Below are positions 1-8,648 of a DNA stretch of 37,601 nucleotides, in pieces; position 1 is the first letter of the stretch; each line of letters begins with the position of its first letter. The stretch covers positions 1 through 37,601 of the forward strand of contig CALMVQ010000302.1 in NCBI GenBank assembly GCA_937873135.1, written 5' to 3'. The notes under the pieces are model-generated. The model searched no databases, was not told where the DNA came from, and worked only from the letters and a program-made list of their open reading frames with translations. Both the position numbers and the translations under genes were made by a program. The DNA comes from an uncultured Scytonema sp. GTDB lineage: Bacteria; Cyanobacteriota; Cyanobacteriia; Cyanobacteriales; Nostocaceae.

Positions 1-104
1 CTCCTTCTCTCCCCATTCTTCACCAAGAGTGCATAAGCTCAAAACATCGGCATCTATATTATTTATGATTGAAAGATCGGTTCATGTGAAGTGAGGCAGT
101 AAAT

Positions 105-1523
105 ATGAGTGCTTCATCAAAATACTGGAATATTTGGCAAATTAGCTTAGCCAGTACAGGAGGAGGGTACAAACATACTTTGGTTCCAACGGCACGAGAA
201 TTTTTTCAAAAACAAGTTGCGAATTCTCAGCTTGAAGACACGCAAACTGCTTTGCTATCCTACTTTCATGCCACTACTGCTGATACTACAGCTGCACTTG
301 CAGGGCTTTGTCTAAGGTGCTACATTTCAGAATCTATCCTGAAAGCTTGCAAAAAAATAGATTATCTCTTTGGTAGTGAAAAGCACTTTAATTACCAGGA
401 ATTACTTCCATTTGTGTTGAATGATGATGGCGAGACTCTGATTGTCCTAGGGAGCGATCGCAAAACTCAATTTGTCCTAAATAACAATAGCGAAACTCAC
501 ACACCAACTTACAAATTCTTTTCTATGAGAATTTTGCAAACGTTTAAGATCGATTCCCAACGTCGGATGAGTTTGGACAATTGGGTATACTTGCAAACTA
601 AGCAAAACCCAGAACTTAAAGATTTTTTATCTGAAAATGGGTTTAAGCATCTAAGTGACTGGGCGCTATTAAATCGAGCTAGACCAAAACATTTAGAACG
701 TTTATCAGCACGCGAGCGCCGTCTCCTAGAAGTCTTTCATGCCGTATATCGTCGAGACAGACTTCAACAACATCAAAAGGGAGCCAGAAGATGTCCAGAT
801 CCATCTAAACTTCAATTACAGGAAATGCTGCATAAATTGCAAGACTTAGATATCATCATCCACTCTACTATTGAGTTGATGAAAGAAATCAAACAAGTAG
901 CAACGCAATTAAGGCATTATGATATTTGGAGTTATCGAGAACCTTTAGAAATCCAAGATCAGGACACAGGAAATTATACACCCAGACCTGATTTACCGAC
1001 TGATTCCCTTCAGGAAGCAGATATTGAGGATCAAGAATTTGTTGATTTGTTTCATGAGCAACTGAAACTTGCTTTGGATAGTGCAATTAAGTCAGAAATT
1101 CGCGACCTAATCACCAAATTAGAGAAAAGCAAAAACTACGCTCCTTTTGCAAAAAAATTCATTCCTGGGTTACAACTTTATTACTGTGATCAACTGTCTC
1201 TTAAGGAGATTACTCCCAAGCTGGGTATGACTTCTTGGGATCAAGCTAGACGTATATTGAATCCAGGAGAACTTTTAAGTAAGGTACGAACTTCGACAGT
1301 ACAACAACTTCTCAACAGCATCTTAAAAAAAGCTTTAGAGAAGGGTTTAACTAAAATTCCTCCCGAACCAGAGTATCTTAAAACCTTGCTGGTGCAGATT
1401 GAAGCCTTTTGCGATCGCGAAATCTTTACTGAAGCAGCAGAGGAAATTAGAGCAGGGAAGAATCGTTCGCTAGACAGTTTCTATGCTGATCAACTTCGTC
1501 TTTATTTTCAACAGCATTCATAA
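105..1523 (+). CDS. Sigma-70 region-4-like cyanobacterial regulator (putative)
   Basis: A 472-residue soluble protein without signal peptide or membrane segments. The C-terminal third (about residues 350-400) reads as a helix-turn-helix like sigma region 4: an LxLYYCDQLSLKEI helix, then a GMTSWDQARR recognition-helix-like segment and a leucine-rich helix. The arginine-rich stretch near residues 195-225 (ARERRLLEVFHAVYRRDRLQ) and the gene's position immediately before a DUF1822 gene match a cyanobacterial arrangement in which divergent sigma-like proteins sit next to DUF1822 proteins. Canonical sigma regions 2 and 3 are not recognisable. The ATG follows GTGAGG about 12 bases upstream, a plausible ribosome site. 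It likely forms a two-gene unit with the next gene (105-base gap). The family assignment is inferred from motif appearance and context and is moderate; the protein could be a DNA-binding regulator without sigma activity. Confidence 0.5.
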   Translation: MSASSKYWNIWQISLASTGGGYKHTLVPTAREFFQKQVANSQLEDTQTALLSYFHATTADTTAALAGLCLRCYISESILKACKKIDYLFGSEKHFNYQELLPFVLNDDGETLIVLGSDRKTQFVLNNNSETHTPTYKFFSMRILQTFKIDSQRRMSLDNWVYLQTKQNPELKDFLSENGFKHLSDWALLNRARPKHLERLSARERRLLEVFHAVYRRDRLQQHQKGARRCPDPSKLQLQEMLHKLQDLDIIIHSTIELMKEIKQVATQLRHYDIWSYREPLEIQDQDTGNYTPRPDLPTDSLQEADIEDQEFVDLFHEQLKLALDSAIKSEIRDLITKLEKSKNYAPFAKKFIPGLQLYYCDQLSLKEITPKLGMTSWDQARRILNPGELLSKVRTSTVQQLLNSILKKALEKGLTKIPPEPEYLKTLLVQIEAFCDREIFTEAAEEIRAGKNRSLDSFYADQLRLYFQQHS

Positions 1524-1628
1524 ATATATCGCTAATAATCGCTAACAATAAAAATTATGCATTAGCAATTATTAGGAGAATATTTTAGTTAACGAATCAT
1601 GTATTTACGTTAAAACAGGAGAATAGAG

Positions 1629-2678
1629 ATGACTAACTTACACATTAATTCGACAGATTTAAGGCTCTTGCTTCCAGAAGTGATTTTGTTAGAAGCAGAA
1701 AATTTCTACCAAGCAAAAGAGATGAGCAAACAAGCGATAAGTGAAGCCCAACAGTGGCAAACCTATTTAAATCATTTAGCGGTTATTGGCTTTGAGAAAT
1801 GGTTTAGCGAAAGGATGCCAAAACAAGTAATTCATCGATATTCAAATACAATGGATACTGTTACTCATCTGAATATTGGCGATTTTAAGGTTTGCCTGAT
1901 TCCTACTGAACACCTACTTGATGAAGTTGTTAATGTTCCCCAAGATACAATTTTTACCTCAGACTTTTCTGCTCATTTCTACGTGCTAACTGAGGTATTA
2001 GAAGAGCAGGAACAAGTTATTATTAAAGGTTTTCTGCGTTACGACCAACTTATGGATTATTGCACACAAGTGAATTCACACCCCTTACAGGAGTGCTACC
2101 AAATCCCGTTATCTTTATTTGATACTGAACCAAATCACCTATTATTTTATTCTGATTTATTCACACCAAGTTCTATTCCTCTACCTAGTGGAATGAGTCA
2201 GACAAAGACTTCCGAACAGTTAATCGGATACGTAAAGGAAACTACAACTAAATTAAGTCAATGGTTAGAGGGTTTCTTTGAAGAAGGTTGGTTAGCGCTT
2301 GATGCACTTATTAACGCACAAGACAATTTCGCTTTAAGTACTAGGAATACTGAGGTTGGTGTCAGGAGAGCCAAACTCATTGATTTGGGAATGCAATTGG
2401 GTAACCAAACCTTCGCTCTTCTGGTAAACATTACAGAGGCTAGTGATGATAAACTATCTCTTTTGATACAGTTACATCCTACAAGTGGAGAAAGGTTTTT
2501 GCCGCCAAACCTCAAACTGAATCTATTATCTAAAGCAGGGAAAACACTTCAAGAAGTTCAATCAAGAAGTCAAGATAACTACATTCAACTAAAGCCTTTC
2601 AAAGGTGAACAAGGTAAACGCTTTCGTATTGAAATCAGTTTGGAGGATGTCCAACTTGGAGAAGATTTTGAATTGTGA
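1629..2678 (+). CDS. DUF1822 family protein
   Basis: A 349-residue protein recognised as DUF1822, a family found essentially in cyanobacteria and without an assigned biochemical role. Family-typical features are the N-terminal segment with LLLPEVILLEAE and a QQWQTYLNHLAVIGFEKW helix, a middle region with short repeated strands, and a C-terminal beta-rich part in which LGMQLGNQTFALLVNI and a PTSGERFLPPNLKLNLL motif precede an LQEVQSRSQDNYIQLKPFKGEQGKRFRIEI segment. The last part resembles the C-terminal immunoglobulin-like portion seen in cyanobacterial proteins that talk to FecR- or CHAT-type partners. A clear ribosome site (CAGGAGAATAGAG) precedes the ATG. Same strand as the sigma-like gene upstream, so co-transcription is likely. 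No terminator is visible right after the stop. Confidence 0.85.
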   Translation: MTNLHINSTDLRLLLPEVILLEAENFYQAKEMSKQAISEAQQWQTYLNHLAVIGFEKWFSERMPKQVIHRYSNTMDTVTHLNIGDFKVCLIPTEHLLDEVVNVPQDTIFTSDFSAHFYVLTEVLEEQEQVIIKGFLRYDQLMDYCTQVNSHPLQECYQIPLSLFDTEPNHLLFYSDLFTPSSIPLPSGMSQTKTSEQLIGYVKETTTKLSQWLEGFFEEGWLALDALINAQDNFALSTRNTEVGVRRAKLIDLGMQLGNQTFALLVNITEASDDKLSLLIQLHPTSGERFLPPNLKLNLLSKAGKTLQEVQSRSQDNYIQLKPFKGEQGKRFRIEISLEDVQLGEDFEL

Positions 2679-3722
2679 TCAGAAAGTACGGATTGGTACG
2701 AGCAGGATAATATCTGAGTACATGCGCGTGTAAGTTAGCGTCAATAAACACAACCCTTTTTTGATGATTCGCCTTCGCCTATCCGCTCCGAAGAATGCGC
2801 CCTTTAAGCATGGTTAGTGTGTCATGGGTTTATCTAATAACTTGTCAGTAAAAATGAACCATCTTGTCAAACCCGTCCCTACTAGATGTTTCTCAGCCTG
2901 TCAACATTTATTTACATATTTAAGTTTTATTGGCTTCCCTTACTTATATAAGTAGGGGGAGCGCAAATAAACGGAATTAGTTATGCTTGTCATTTGTAAT
3001 TTATTCTTTGGGAGCAGACTCGCATAAGGGGGGTTTCGCACACCAAGCCTTGGAGGATTCATTGGTGAAGATTTTAGGCGTATTTACATTTCGTAACACT
3101 CGGGCATGTTTGTTTCCGATTCCCCGACTGTCTCGCTCGCGTTAACATCACAAAACTTAACCTGTTGGCGGAGAATAACGGAACGGAGTTGTAGAGCAAC
3201 ACTGTTTGGATAAGGCTTGAGCGCTAAAAAATGGAGTTCCCTCCGCTCTTAGAAAGGCGAGTTTTCGCTTAATAAGGCAAGAAAAATTTTTAACGAGCGC
3301 TTGGCGCTTTGTTTTCTGATTAATCTAATTTATTGAAGGTTTACCAGATGATAACGACTTTATAAGTTCCCCCCAGCACCTCTTGAATTTGATTGCGAGC
3401 TTAATTCAGTATAACATCTTTACCTATTCTCAATGACCAAAATCACATAGTTTGTTGAGGTAGATCAATGCGAGCGCATTTACTTGTACGCGATTATGAC
3501 TACTGTAGTCTCAAGACACACCGCAGTTTTCAGCACCCTACTTGCTCATATATGGGGATTTATGCCTCACATTGAGCTACAGCTGATCACACTAAGTACT
3601 TAGCGTACTATGTTTTTGGCAACTGCTTCAAGCAGAGGGTGGGCTTTCTGCAAAGTTACTTCTTGGGATGCATGTCAAAACGACAATTTGATAATAAGAT
3701 CGAAAATCTCAAATAAGAAAAA

Positions 3723-3740
3723 CCCCAGAGTGAACTGGGG
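3723..3740 (-). terminator. Intrinsic terminator-like hairpin reading leftward
   Basis: CCCCAG/CTGGGG stem with a six-base loop. On the minus strand the stem is followed directly by TTTTTCTTATTT, the classical order for a rho-independent terminator, so it should stop a leftward transcript starting somewhere above 3741. On the plus strand there is no U-tract. No gene is visible that it would serve. Confidence 0.6.
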
Positions 3741-3840
3741 CTTAGTTGCTTAAACGTTTCCTAAGTAACTGTAGCGACCAAATGTCTTTCAGGCAAGTGT
3801 CCTTCAGAAAGTTAGGGATTTGATTCCATAAAATGGGTAA

Positions 3841-3875
3841 AATAAAGAACCTCGGCTATACCGAGGTTCTTTATT
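3841..3875. terminator. Perfect 15-bp stem hairpin, bidirectional terminator candidate
   Basis: Perfect inverted repeat AATAAAGAACCTCGG / CCGAGGTTCTTTATT around the loop CTATA. The GC-rich inner stem with A/T-rich outer arms gives a U-rich tail in both directions. It lies 100 bases from the leftward terminator at 3723-3740, so the space between could be a short leftward RNA. Confidence 0.55.
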
Positions 3876-3905
3876 AACGTTAAGTGACTAGTACCGCTCC
3901 CTTGA

Positions 3906-3935
3906 AAGTCACTCATTCAAAAGTCACTCATTCAA
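3906..3935. repeat. Two tandem 15-bp repeats
   Basis: AAGTCACTCATTCAA occurs twice in direct tandem (3906-3920, 3921-3935), followed by the start of a third copy (AAGT). It sits just inside the left end of the inverted-repeat element. Confidence 0.8.
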
Positions 3936-4017
3936 AAGTGTTATAAATCAAGGCTTCTGGCTGTTTGAAATGGTGAACCAGCGCGAATGACGGCTTAGCC
4001 CTCGCTAGGCGACTGGT

Positions 4018-4087
4018 GTTAGCGCAGCGTTAGCGAGGCACGAGCGTCACCCGTTAACGCAGCGTTAGCGAGGAACGAGCGTCAGGG
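4018..4087. repeat. Two tandem 35-bp repeats
   Basis: Units 4018-4052 and 4053-4087 are direct copies, both containing the core CGCAGCGTTAGCGAGG and ACGAGCGTCA and differing at a few positions. Their GC content is higher than the surrounding DNA. They resemble the short tandemly repeated sequences of heterocystous cyanobacteria. Confidence 0.8.
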
Positions 4088-4579
4088 TTGCTTTATTTAC
4101 GCACCCGCTGTACTAGTGCAGGCTGGCTGAAATAACTTACCAGTAAATTTCAAACCAAAAGCTTGATATATAAGGATTTCATTATGAGTGCCTTTTGACT
4201 TTTTACTTTTGCCTTGTTGCACTAGTACAATTTGCAATTGCCAGAAAGCCTGCAAATCTTTTTTTTTGACTTTGCGGAAACTTTTTGTAGTCGGTTTTCG
4301 CCTTCTTTTGCCTTAAAGATAGGAAATCAAAAGCGCTCTTCACATACAGTGCGGGTTTTCCGCTTCTAGGATGCTTACGTAATAAGCCAAGACGAATTTT
4401 TAATTCCAAGGGAACGGTACTAGTTTTCAGTGTTCATCTGAACAGGATTTGTGTTCTGATGGCAGTGCTTTTTGGTAGAATTGATCACAGAGCCATGTAG
4501 AATAAATGCAATTATTACATTAAAATTTACATTAAAATTAAAGCCACTCTTTCCAAGAGGGGAAACAGGAGAACAATCA

Positions 4580-4584
4580 GGAGG
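4580..4584 (+). promoter_or_regulatory. Ribosome binding site deciding the GTG start
   Basis: GGAGG eight bases before the GTG at 4593 supports this non-ATG start. An AT-rich doublet of ACATTAAAATT copies (about 4517-4542) lies further upstream and may be part of the promoter. Confidence 0.6.
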
Positions 4585-4592
4585 ACAGCCCA

Positions 4593-7091
4593 GTGGCTAA
4601 GGATCAGTCCAAACAGCGATCGCAACAACATGTCTCCAACATAGAGTCAAAACCTGCAGAAAACTCCTTTCAAAGACAACTGCAAGAATTATTAAAGCAG
4701 AAAAAATATGCAAAAGCGTTGGAAGAGATAAAAAAAAATCAGCGATGGCAGCCAGATCTTGAGTTTACTCCCACTGAATCAGAAATTTGGCTGTTGCGCG
4801 GAGAGCAGGAATTCCACAAGCAAGATTTCAAACAAGCAGAAAAGTCGTTTAGGCGGGTGATAGAGTTGAGTCCGGTTGAAGAAGCTTTCTACTGGCAAGC
4901 TAAATGTCTATTAGAATTGAATCAAGTGGATGCGGCTCTTAACTTGCTACGTAATGCTTTTGAGCAAGGCAACCTCACCAAAGACTACAGCATCTGTTAT
5001 CTCAAGCTCCTCTTACTTAAAGGGGAGACTGCCACAGTTGAGGAGTTAATCAATAAACAACCCAAACGATTCAGTACTGCCCAACTCCATTGGGTGCAGG
5101 GAGTTCTTTCTCTGAAGAATCAACAATCTCAAGCAGCTTTAGCATCTTTTCAGAAAATTAAGCGTCCCATAACGCCAGGAGACATCCCCACAGCCTGGAT
5201 TGTTTACACCCAACAAGCGATGGGGAATTGGGATGCTGCCGCTAAGATTATGGGGTTGCACTCACCTCAGCAATCCAGATTCACATACGGCAAGCCAAAA
5301 GACTCAGAATATCCAATTTTAGAGCGATTAGCAACTTTCCAGCAAGCACAGACAGGACTGCCGCCTCTAAAACTTGAAACTGTGCAAAGTGGAGATAAAC
5401 TCACTCAAAAGGCAATGACGGTGATGTTAGTCTTGCAATTGATTGACGCAGGCAATCACCATGATGCCGCACATGCGATGATGGAAATTCCACATTCCAC
5501 TCAATTTCCAGAACTAAAAAGTCTTCGTCCATCACTGTTGAGTTTAGCAGGTCAACAAGCACTCACCCAAGGAGAAACAGAATGTGCGGAAGTGTTTTGG
5601 CAGGCGTTGTTAGCAGAACAACCCTTTAACCCACAACTGGCAGTCAACTTGTTAGAAGTTTTGGAACTTAACGATTCAGAGCTTGAACGCCAACAGTTGT
5701 TAACTCGTCTATTGAAGTGGTTGGAACTTGAAGGCAAAAAAAATCCCCAAGAATGGCCATCAACGCGATTGAAACCAACCCTAGCTCACCTCCACTGTCG
5801 GATAGCAGATGCGAACATGGCACAGAATCGCGACAAAGCCGCAAGGTGTGCTTTGCAACAAGCAGAACGCATTGATCCCACATCTCCAGAAGTCGTGGGA
5901 AGGAAGGGGCTCGTGGCGGCAATGGAGGAAAATTATGCAGAAGCGATCGCACTGATCACCCAAGCAATTGAAGGCGGGTGTCGCTATGAAGAGGTTTACA
6001 ACGGCTTACTAAATTGTTGGGAGGAACTCCAAGACAAACAAGGGCGCAATGAAGCGCGTCGGCGCTATGGGAAATACTTTGGCGATTTGAGCGTTGATAC
6101 CGAAACTGAAGTCATACCTTGGGTAGAAGCTTTGTCTACGTTGAGTTATCCTTTCTACAGCCGTTTAGTGCAGGGGAAAGATCACAAAGATCCGGCGCTA
6201 CGTGCCTGTCAGATGTTTGTCAATGCGGTACAAAGTTCTCCCAACTCAGGCGGGCGCGTGTCGTTAAACCAGCAAGCTGCAGCTATTGAATGGGCGGCAC
6301 TCCTGCAAACATTATCTGCAAGCGAGCGAATTCCTGTATTGCAGGCGATCGCTATTTCTATTCACCTATTCGCCAAACGCGACAAAGGCATCGCCGCTTT
6401 AATCAATCAGTATGTTCGTCATCTCTTTGAGCTATCAGCAGAATCAAGAGAAGCCAGAATCGCGCATCTTGTTGTTTTAGCCGTGAAAGAAAATACTCCC
6501 CAAAAACTAGATCATCCTTTACGTACCTACCTCGATACTATGCCTCAACCAGGAAATGCATTGGCAAACATTCAGTTGCAAGTGCGGCGTTTTGGCTGGA
6601 TTAAAACTCTTATACCTACTCTTGATGAGGCACTGCGTCGGGAACCCCAAAATCCTCTCCTTCTCTTAGCTAGAGCCACAACCTATCCTGTCAGTCACTC
6701 AGAATATGAACAGTTAAAGCAACAGGGATTTGAATTAGCCCGTCGCCTGCAAGATGCAAAAGCATTACAAGCCTTTCGGGAAGAACAAGCGTTTCTCTCC
6801 GAAAGAGAGACTCAGGAGAACATGCCAGATCCAGAGAAATTTGACAATCTTGATTTGTCAGATATGGATTCTTTAATGGAGGAAATGATCCGGAAATTTT
6901 TTGGCAGTAAAATGTCTAAAGCTGAATTGGAACGAATGCTTCCAGAACTCAAAAGGATGATGTTCAACAATATGCCCGACTTCGTGGAGGAGGATGATGA
7001 TGAGCTAGACTTAGATTTTATGTTTGAAGACTTCCCACCAACTTCTAAGAAGCGAAAGGGTAGAAGAGGGGGTTTTCAGGAATTGTTTTAG
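4593..7091 (+). CDS. Large TPR-repeat protein heading an Hsp70 cassette
   Basis: An 832-residue soluble helical-repeat protein. TPR-like helix pairs are visible from about residue 32 (LLKQKKYAKALEEI, EQEFHKQDFKQAEKSFRRVIELSP, AKCLLELNQVDAALNLLRNAFEQGN) and again near residues 405-470 (ALQQAERIDPTSPEVV, EENYAEAIALITQAIEGG). The last ~100 residues are different: a helical segment rich in Met and Leu (MDSLMEEMIRKFFGSKM), an acidic stretch (EEDDDELDLD) and a basic tail. The GTG start is chosen because GGAGG stands eight bases upstream at 4580-4584. TPR proteins usually act as scaffolds or adaptors for Hsp70 and clients. Here four chaperone-class genes follow on the same strand, so an adaptor or client-recruiting role is inferred. 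No enzymatic domain is recognised. Confidence 0.75.
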   Translation: MAKDQSKQRSQQHVSNIESKPAENSFQRQLQELLKQKKYAKALEEIKKNQRWQPDLEFTPTESEIWLLRGEQEFHKQDFKQAEKSFRRVIELSPVEEAFYWQAKCLLELNQVDAALNLLRNAFEQGNLTKDYSICYLKLLLLKGETATVEELINKQPKRFSTAQLHWVQGVLSLKNQQSQAALASFQKIKRPITPGDIPTAWIVYTQQAMGNWDAAAKIMGLHSPQQSRFTYGKPKDSEYPILERLATFQQAQTGLPPLKLETVQSGDKLTQKAMTVMLVLQLIDAGNHHDAAHAMMEIPHSTQFPELKSLRPSLLSLAGQQALTQGETECAEVFWQALLAEQPFNPQLAVNLLEVLELNDSELERQQLLTRLLKWLELEGKKNPQEWPSTRLKPTLAHLHCRIADANMAQNRDKAARCALQQAERIDPTSPEVVGRKGLVAAMEENYAEAIALITQAIEGGCRYEEVYNGLLNCWEELQDKQGRNEARRRYGKYFGDLSVDTETEVIPWVEALSTLSYPFYSRLVQGKDHKDPALRACQMFVNAVQSSPNSGGRVSLNQQAAAIEWAALLQTLSASERIPVLQAIAISIHLFAKRDKGIAALINQYVRHLFELSAESREARIAHLVVLAVKENTPQKLDHPLRTYLDTMPQPGNALANIQLQVRRFGWIKTLIPTLDEALRREPQNPLLLLARATTYPVSHSEYEQLKQQGFELARRLQDAKALQAFREEQAFLSERETQENMPDPEKFDNLDLSDMDSLMEEMIRKFFGSKMSKAELERMLPELKRMMFNNMPDFVEEDDDELDLDFMFEDFPPTSKKRKGRRGGFQELF

Positions 7092-7191
7092 GAACAGAGA
7101 ATCTCAACTCAACCTGTCGGAGTTTGACAAATAGGAGAAGATTAAAGATTTTCATGCTTGCTAGTAAGCTGTTACATTAATTTTTTTAATT

Positions 7192-7485
7192 ATGACGAAT
7201 CACTACGAATGCTTGGGCATTTCTCCTGGAGCTAAACCCGCTGAAGTGAAAGCAGCGTATCATGCTAAACTGAGGGAATTTCCCGCTCATACTTATCCTA
7301 AGGAATTTAAGGAAGTTCGAGCCGCTTACGAGGCACTTCGCAAAGGAGAACATCAATATGAGGATTTTTGGAAAATGCGTCCTCTAAAAGCGGAACTTGA
7401 ACCAGAGGTATTGAAAACAATGCGGGAAAAAGCAATATCTCAATTAGAAATTAGCATAGACGATCTCATTCGGGCAACATTTTAG
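7192..7485 (+). CDS. J-domain-like protein lacking the HPD motif
   Basis: A 97-residue protein whose first ~50 residues follow the J-domain pattern: YECLGISPGAKPAEVKAAYH (helices I-II) and FKEVRAAYEALRKG (helix III). The connecting loop reads FPAHTYP where a canonical J protein has YHPDKNP, so the His-Pro-Asp tripeptide needed to stimulate Hsp70 ATPase is absent (PAH at residues 31-33), and helix III follows a shortened loop. The C-terminal half (residues 52-97) is helical and unassigned. It stands between the TPR gene and a GrpE-like gene in the cassette. No strong ribosome site is seen before the ATG; the upstream region is T-rich. It may be a J-like scaffold that binds the local Hsp70 without canonical stimulation. 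The J-fold call is confident; its biochemical activity is uncertain. Confidence 0.75.
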   Translation: MTNHYECLGISPGAKPAEVKAAYHAKLREFPAHTYPKEFKEVRAAYEALRKGEHQYEDFWKMRPLKAELEPEVLKTMREKAISQLEISIDDLIRATF

Positions 7486-7554
7486 GAGTTAGGTATTTGG
7501 GCTGACAATTATGGATAAAAAAATAATTAACGAATGATAAATCAAAAATGACCA

Positions 7555-8304
7555 ATGATTAATGATAAAGAAGCTTTATTTAGCAAATTTCTAGATTATT
7601 TACAATCAGAACAAGCACCTCCTGAGTATTTGGGTGAACCACCCAAATCAAGTGATTCCTTTGATCCCTATCAAATGGTGGCAGAGTGGATTGCCTTGCG
7701 CCATGAGATGAAGCAACAAGGTAAATTAATGCGTTCGACTCAAGATGTTCTTCAGCAAGCATTGGAAGTTACTCGCACAGATAAAGAGCAACTGCAAACT
7801 CGTCTGGAAGACAGTAAAAAAGAGGCTCTCAGCCAATTTGAGCAACAGCAGGAGAAACTACTACAAGAATTGCTGGGTATTCAGGATGCTTTAGATCGCG
7901 CTTGTGCTTACTGGCAAGAGGAACTAAAAGCATTGGAAGTTAGCTCAGCTTTAAAATCAAAAGAGCAAAAAAGCTTTTGGGGAAAGCTCAGACATTTGTT
8001 TACAGCTAAGGTTGTGCCAGCACCTGAAACATCAGCATCTTTAAGAGACATTTCGCTCAGCAATCAACAGGGAGTGGAGTTAATTAGGAGATCGCTCTTA
8101 GAGGTGCTGCGACAACGGCGTGTTGTTCCCATTGAGGCTCATTCCCAACCCTTCAATCCCCAAATAATGTATGCTGTTGGTCGTCAGGAAAGTGTAGATG
8201 TAGCTGAAAATACAGTGATTCAAGAAGTCGTACGAGGTTATTTATGGGGCGATCGCGTGCTTAGAGAAGCACAAGTCATCGTCGCAGCAAGGAATAAGGA
8301 GTAG
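7555..8304 (+). CDS. GrpE-like nucleotide exchange factor
   Basis: A 249-residue protein. The N-terminal half is long coiled coil (about residues 50-115, with EQLQTRLEDSKKEALSQFEQQQEKLLQELL). The C-terminal part has the GrpE signature: LLGIQDALDRA, then GVELIRRSLLEVLRQRRVVPIEAHSQPFNPQIMYAV and the conserved end ENTVIQEVVRGYLWGDRVLREAQVIVA. GrpE dimers speed ADP release from DnaK. It is longer than many housekeeping GrpE proteins because of an N-terminal acidic/proline segment and a basic linker (KSFWGKLRHLFTAK) inserted between the coiled coil and the beta domain. Placed between a J-like gene and an Hsp70 gene, it is likely the dedicated exchange factor for that Hsp70. The ATG at 7555 is taken; in-frame alternatives nearby cannot be ruled out. 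Confidence 0.85.
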   Translation: MINDKEALFSKFLDYLQSEQAPPEYLGEPPKSSDSFDPYQMVAEWIALRHEMKQQGKLMRSTQDVLQQALEVTRTDKEQLQTRLEDSKKEALSQFEQQQEKLLQELLGIQDALDRACAYWQEELKALEVSSALKSKEQKSFWGKLRHLFTAKVVPAPETSASLRDISLSNQQGVELIRRSLLEVLRQRRVVPIEAHSQPFNPQIMYAVGRQESVDVAENTVIQEVVRGYLWGDRVLREAQVIVAARNKE

Positions 8305-8648
8305 GGAGTCGTTTGTCTTTGAGTAGGCAGTATGGTAATAGCTCATACAATAACCATCAACTACTCCCTTACCACCAGAAGATTACCTAATACCTAATAG
8401 TCTGCCTGTCTTCTCATCCTCCAAGTTTTGCCTCAACCGAAATATTAAAAACCTACCCTTGTGAGCCTGCCCCCCCTGCCAGCCTCAACAGATAAATTCC
8501 TTAACCGAACCGTATTGGTACCGCCCCTACCAAGAATTTCAACGAACGTCTAATTAATTCTCTCTCCTATTTTTAATTATGATGAACCGCCAAAACGCCA
8601 AGAAAATAGAGAAGATAGGTAATTGTATACAGAGAAGGGAGTAACATA
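8305..8648. other. Intergenic region before the Hsp70 gene
   Basis: 344 bases with no gene. It contains one copy of a 38-bp dispersed repeat (8522-8559; second copy 15203-15240) and the string AAAAACCTACCCTTG (8447-8461), which recurs at 26570-26584. A ribosome site (AAGGGAG) precedes the Hsp70 ATG. No CIRCE-type inverted repeat was found, so classical HrcA control is not supported. Confidence 0.6.
8522..8559 (+). repeat. 38-bp dispersed repeat, copy A
   Basis: Begins CGCCCCTACCAAG and ends TAATTAATT; 33 of 38 bases match 15203-15240 in the same orientation. Both copies are intergenic. Confidence 0.65.

Larger units (their letters stand above)
3887..4424. repeat. 538-bp element with 18-bp terminal inverted repeats (MITE-like)
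   Basis: ACTAGTACCGCTCCCTTG at 3887-3904 is the inverted copy, 17 of 18 matching, of CAAGGGAACGGTACTAGT at 4407-4424. Inside lies a second inverted pair of 12 bases, TGTACTAGTGCA at 4109-4120 and TGCACTAGTACA at 4218-4229, which shares the CTAGT core with the outer ends. The interior also carries two sets of tandem repeats and no transposase. A non-autonomous mobile element or a nested pair of such elements fits best; target-site duplications were not identified. Confidence 0.45.
2679..4592. other. Long intergenic region with repeats and hairpins, no convincing gene
   Basis: About 1.9 kb without a believable coding sequence. It contains a short imperfect hairpin near 2936-2957, an intrinsic terminator-like hairpin (3723-3740), a perfect 15-bp-stem hairpin (3841-3875), two 15-bp tandem repeats (3906-3935), two 35-bp tandem repeats (4018-4087), and a 538-bp segment bounded by inverted repeats (3887-4424). 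All open frames on both strands are short and show no recognised motif. The stretch 2700-3700 is unexplained; it may be decayed coding DNA or house small RNAs. Confidence 0.6.

Noticed and set aside
3595-3675. Minus-strand stretch reading as a short peptide (HASQEVTLQKAHPLLEAVAKNIVR)
   Set aside because: Plausible-looking protein end, but a stop lies just upstream and nothing else extends it; too short to call a remnant.
4203-4409. 68-codon minus-strand frame inside the inverted-repeat element
   Set aside because: No motif, no ribosome site, and it lies in repeat DNA; its composition looks like chance.
8305-8648. CIRCE heat-shock operator upstream of Hsp70
   Set aside because: No TTAGCACTC/GAGTGCTAA inverted repeat is present.
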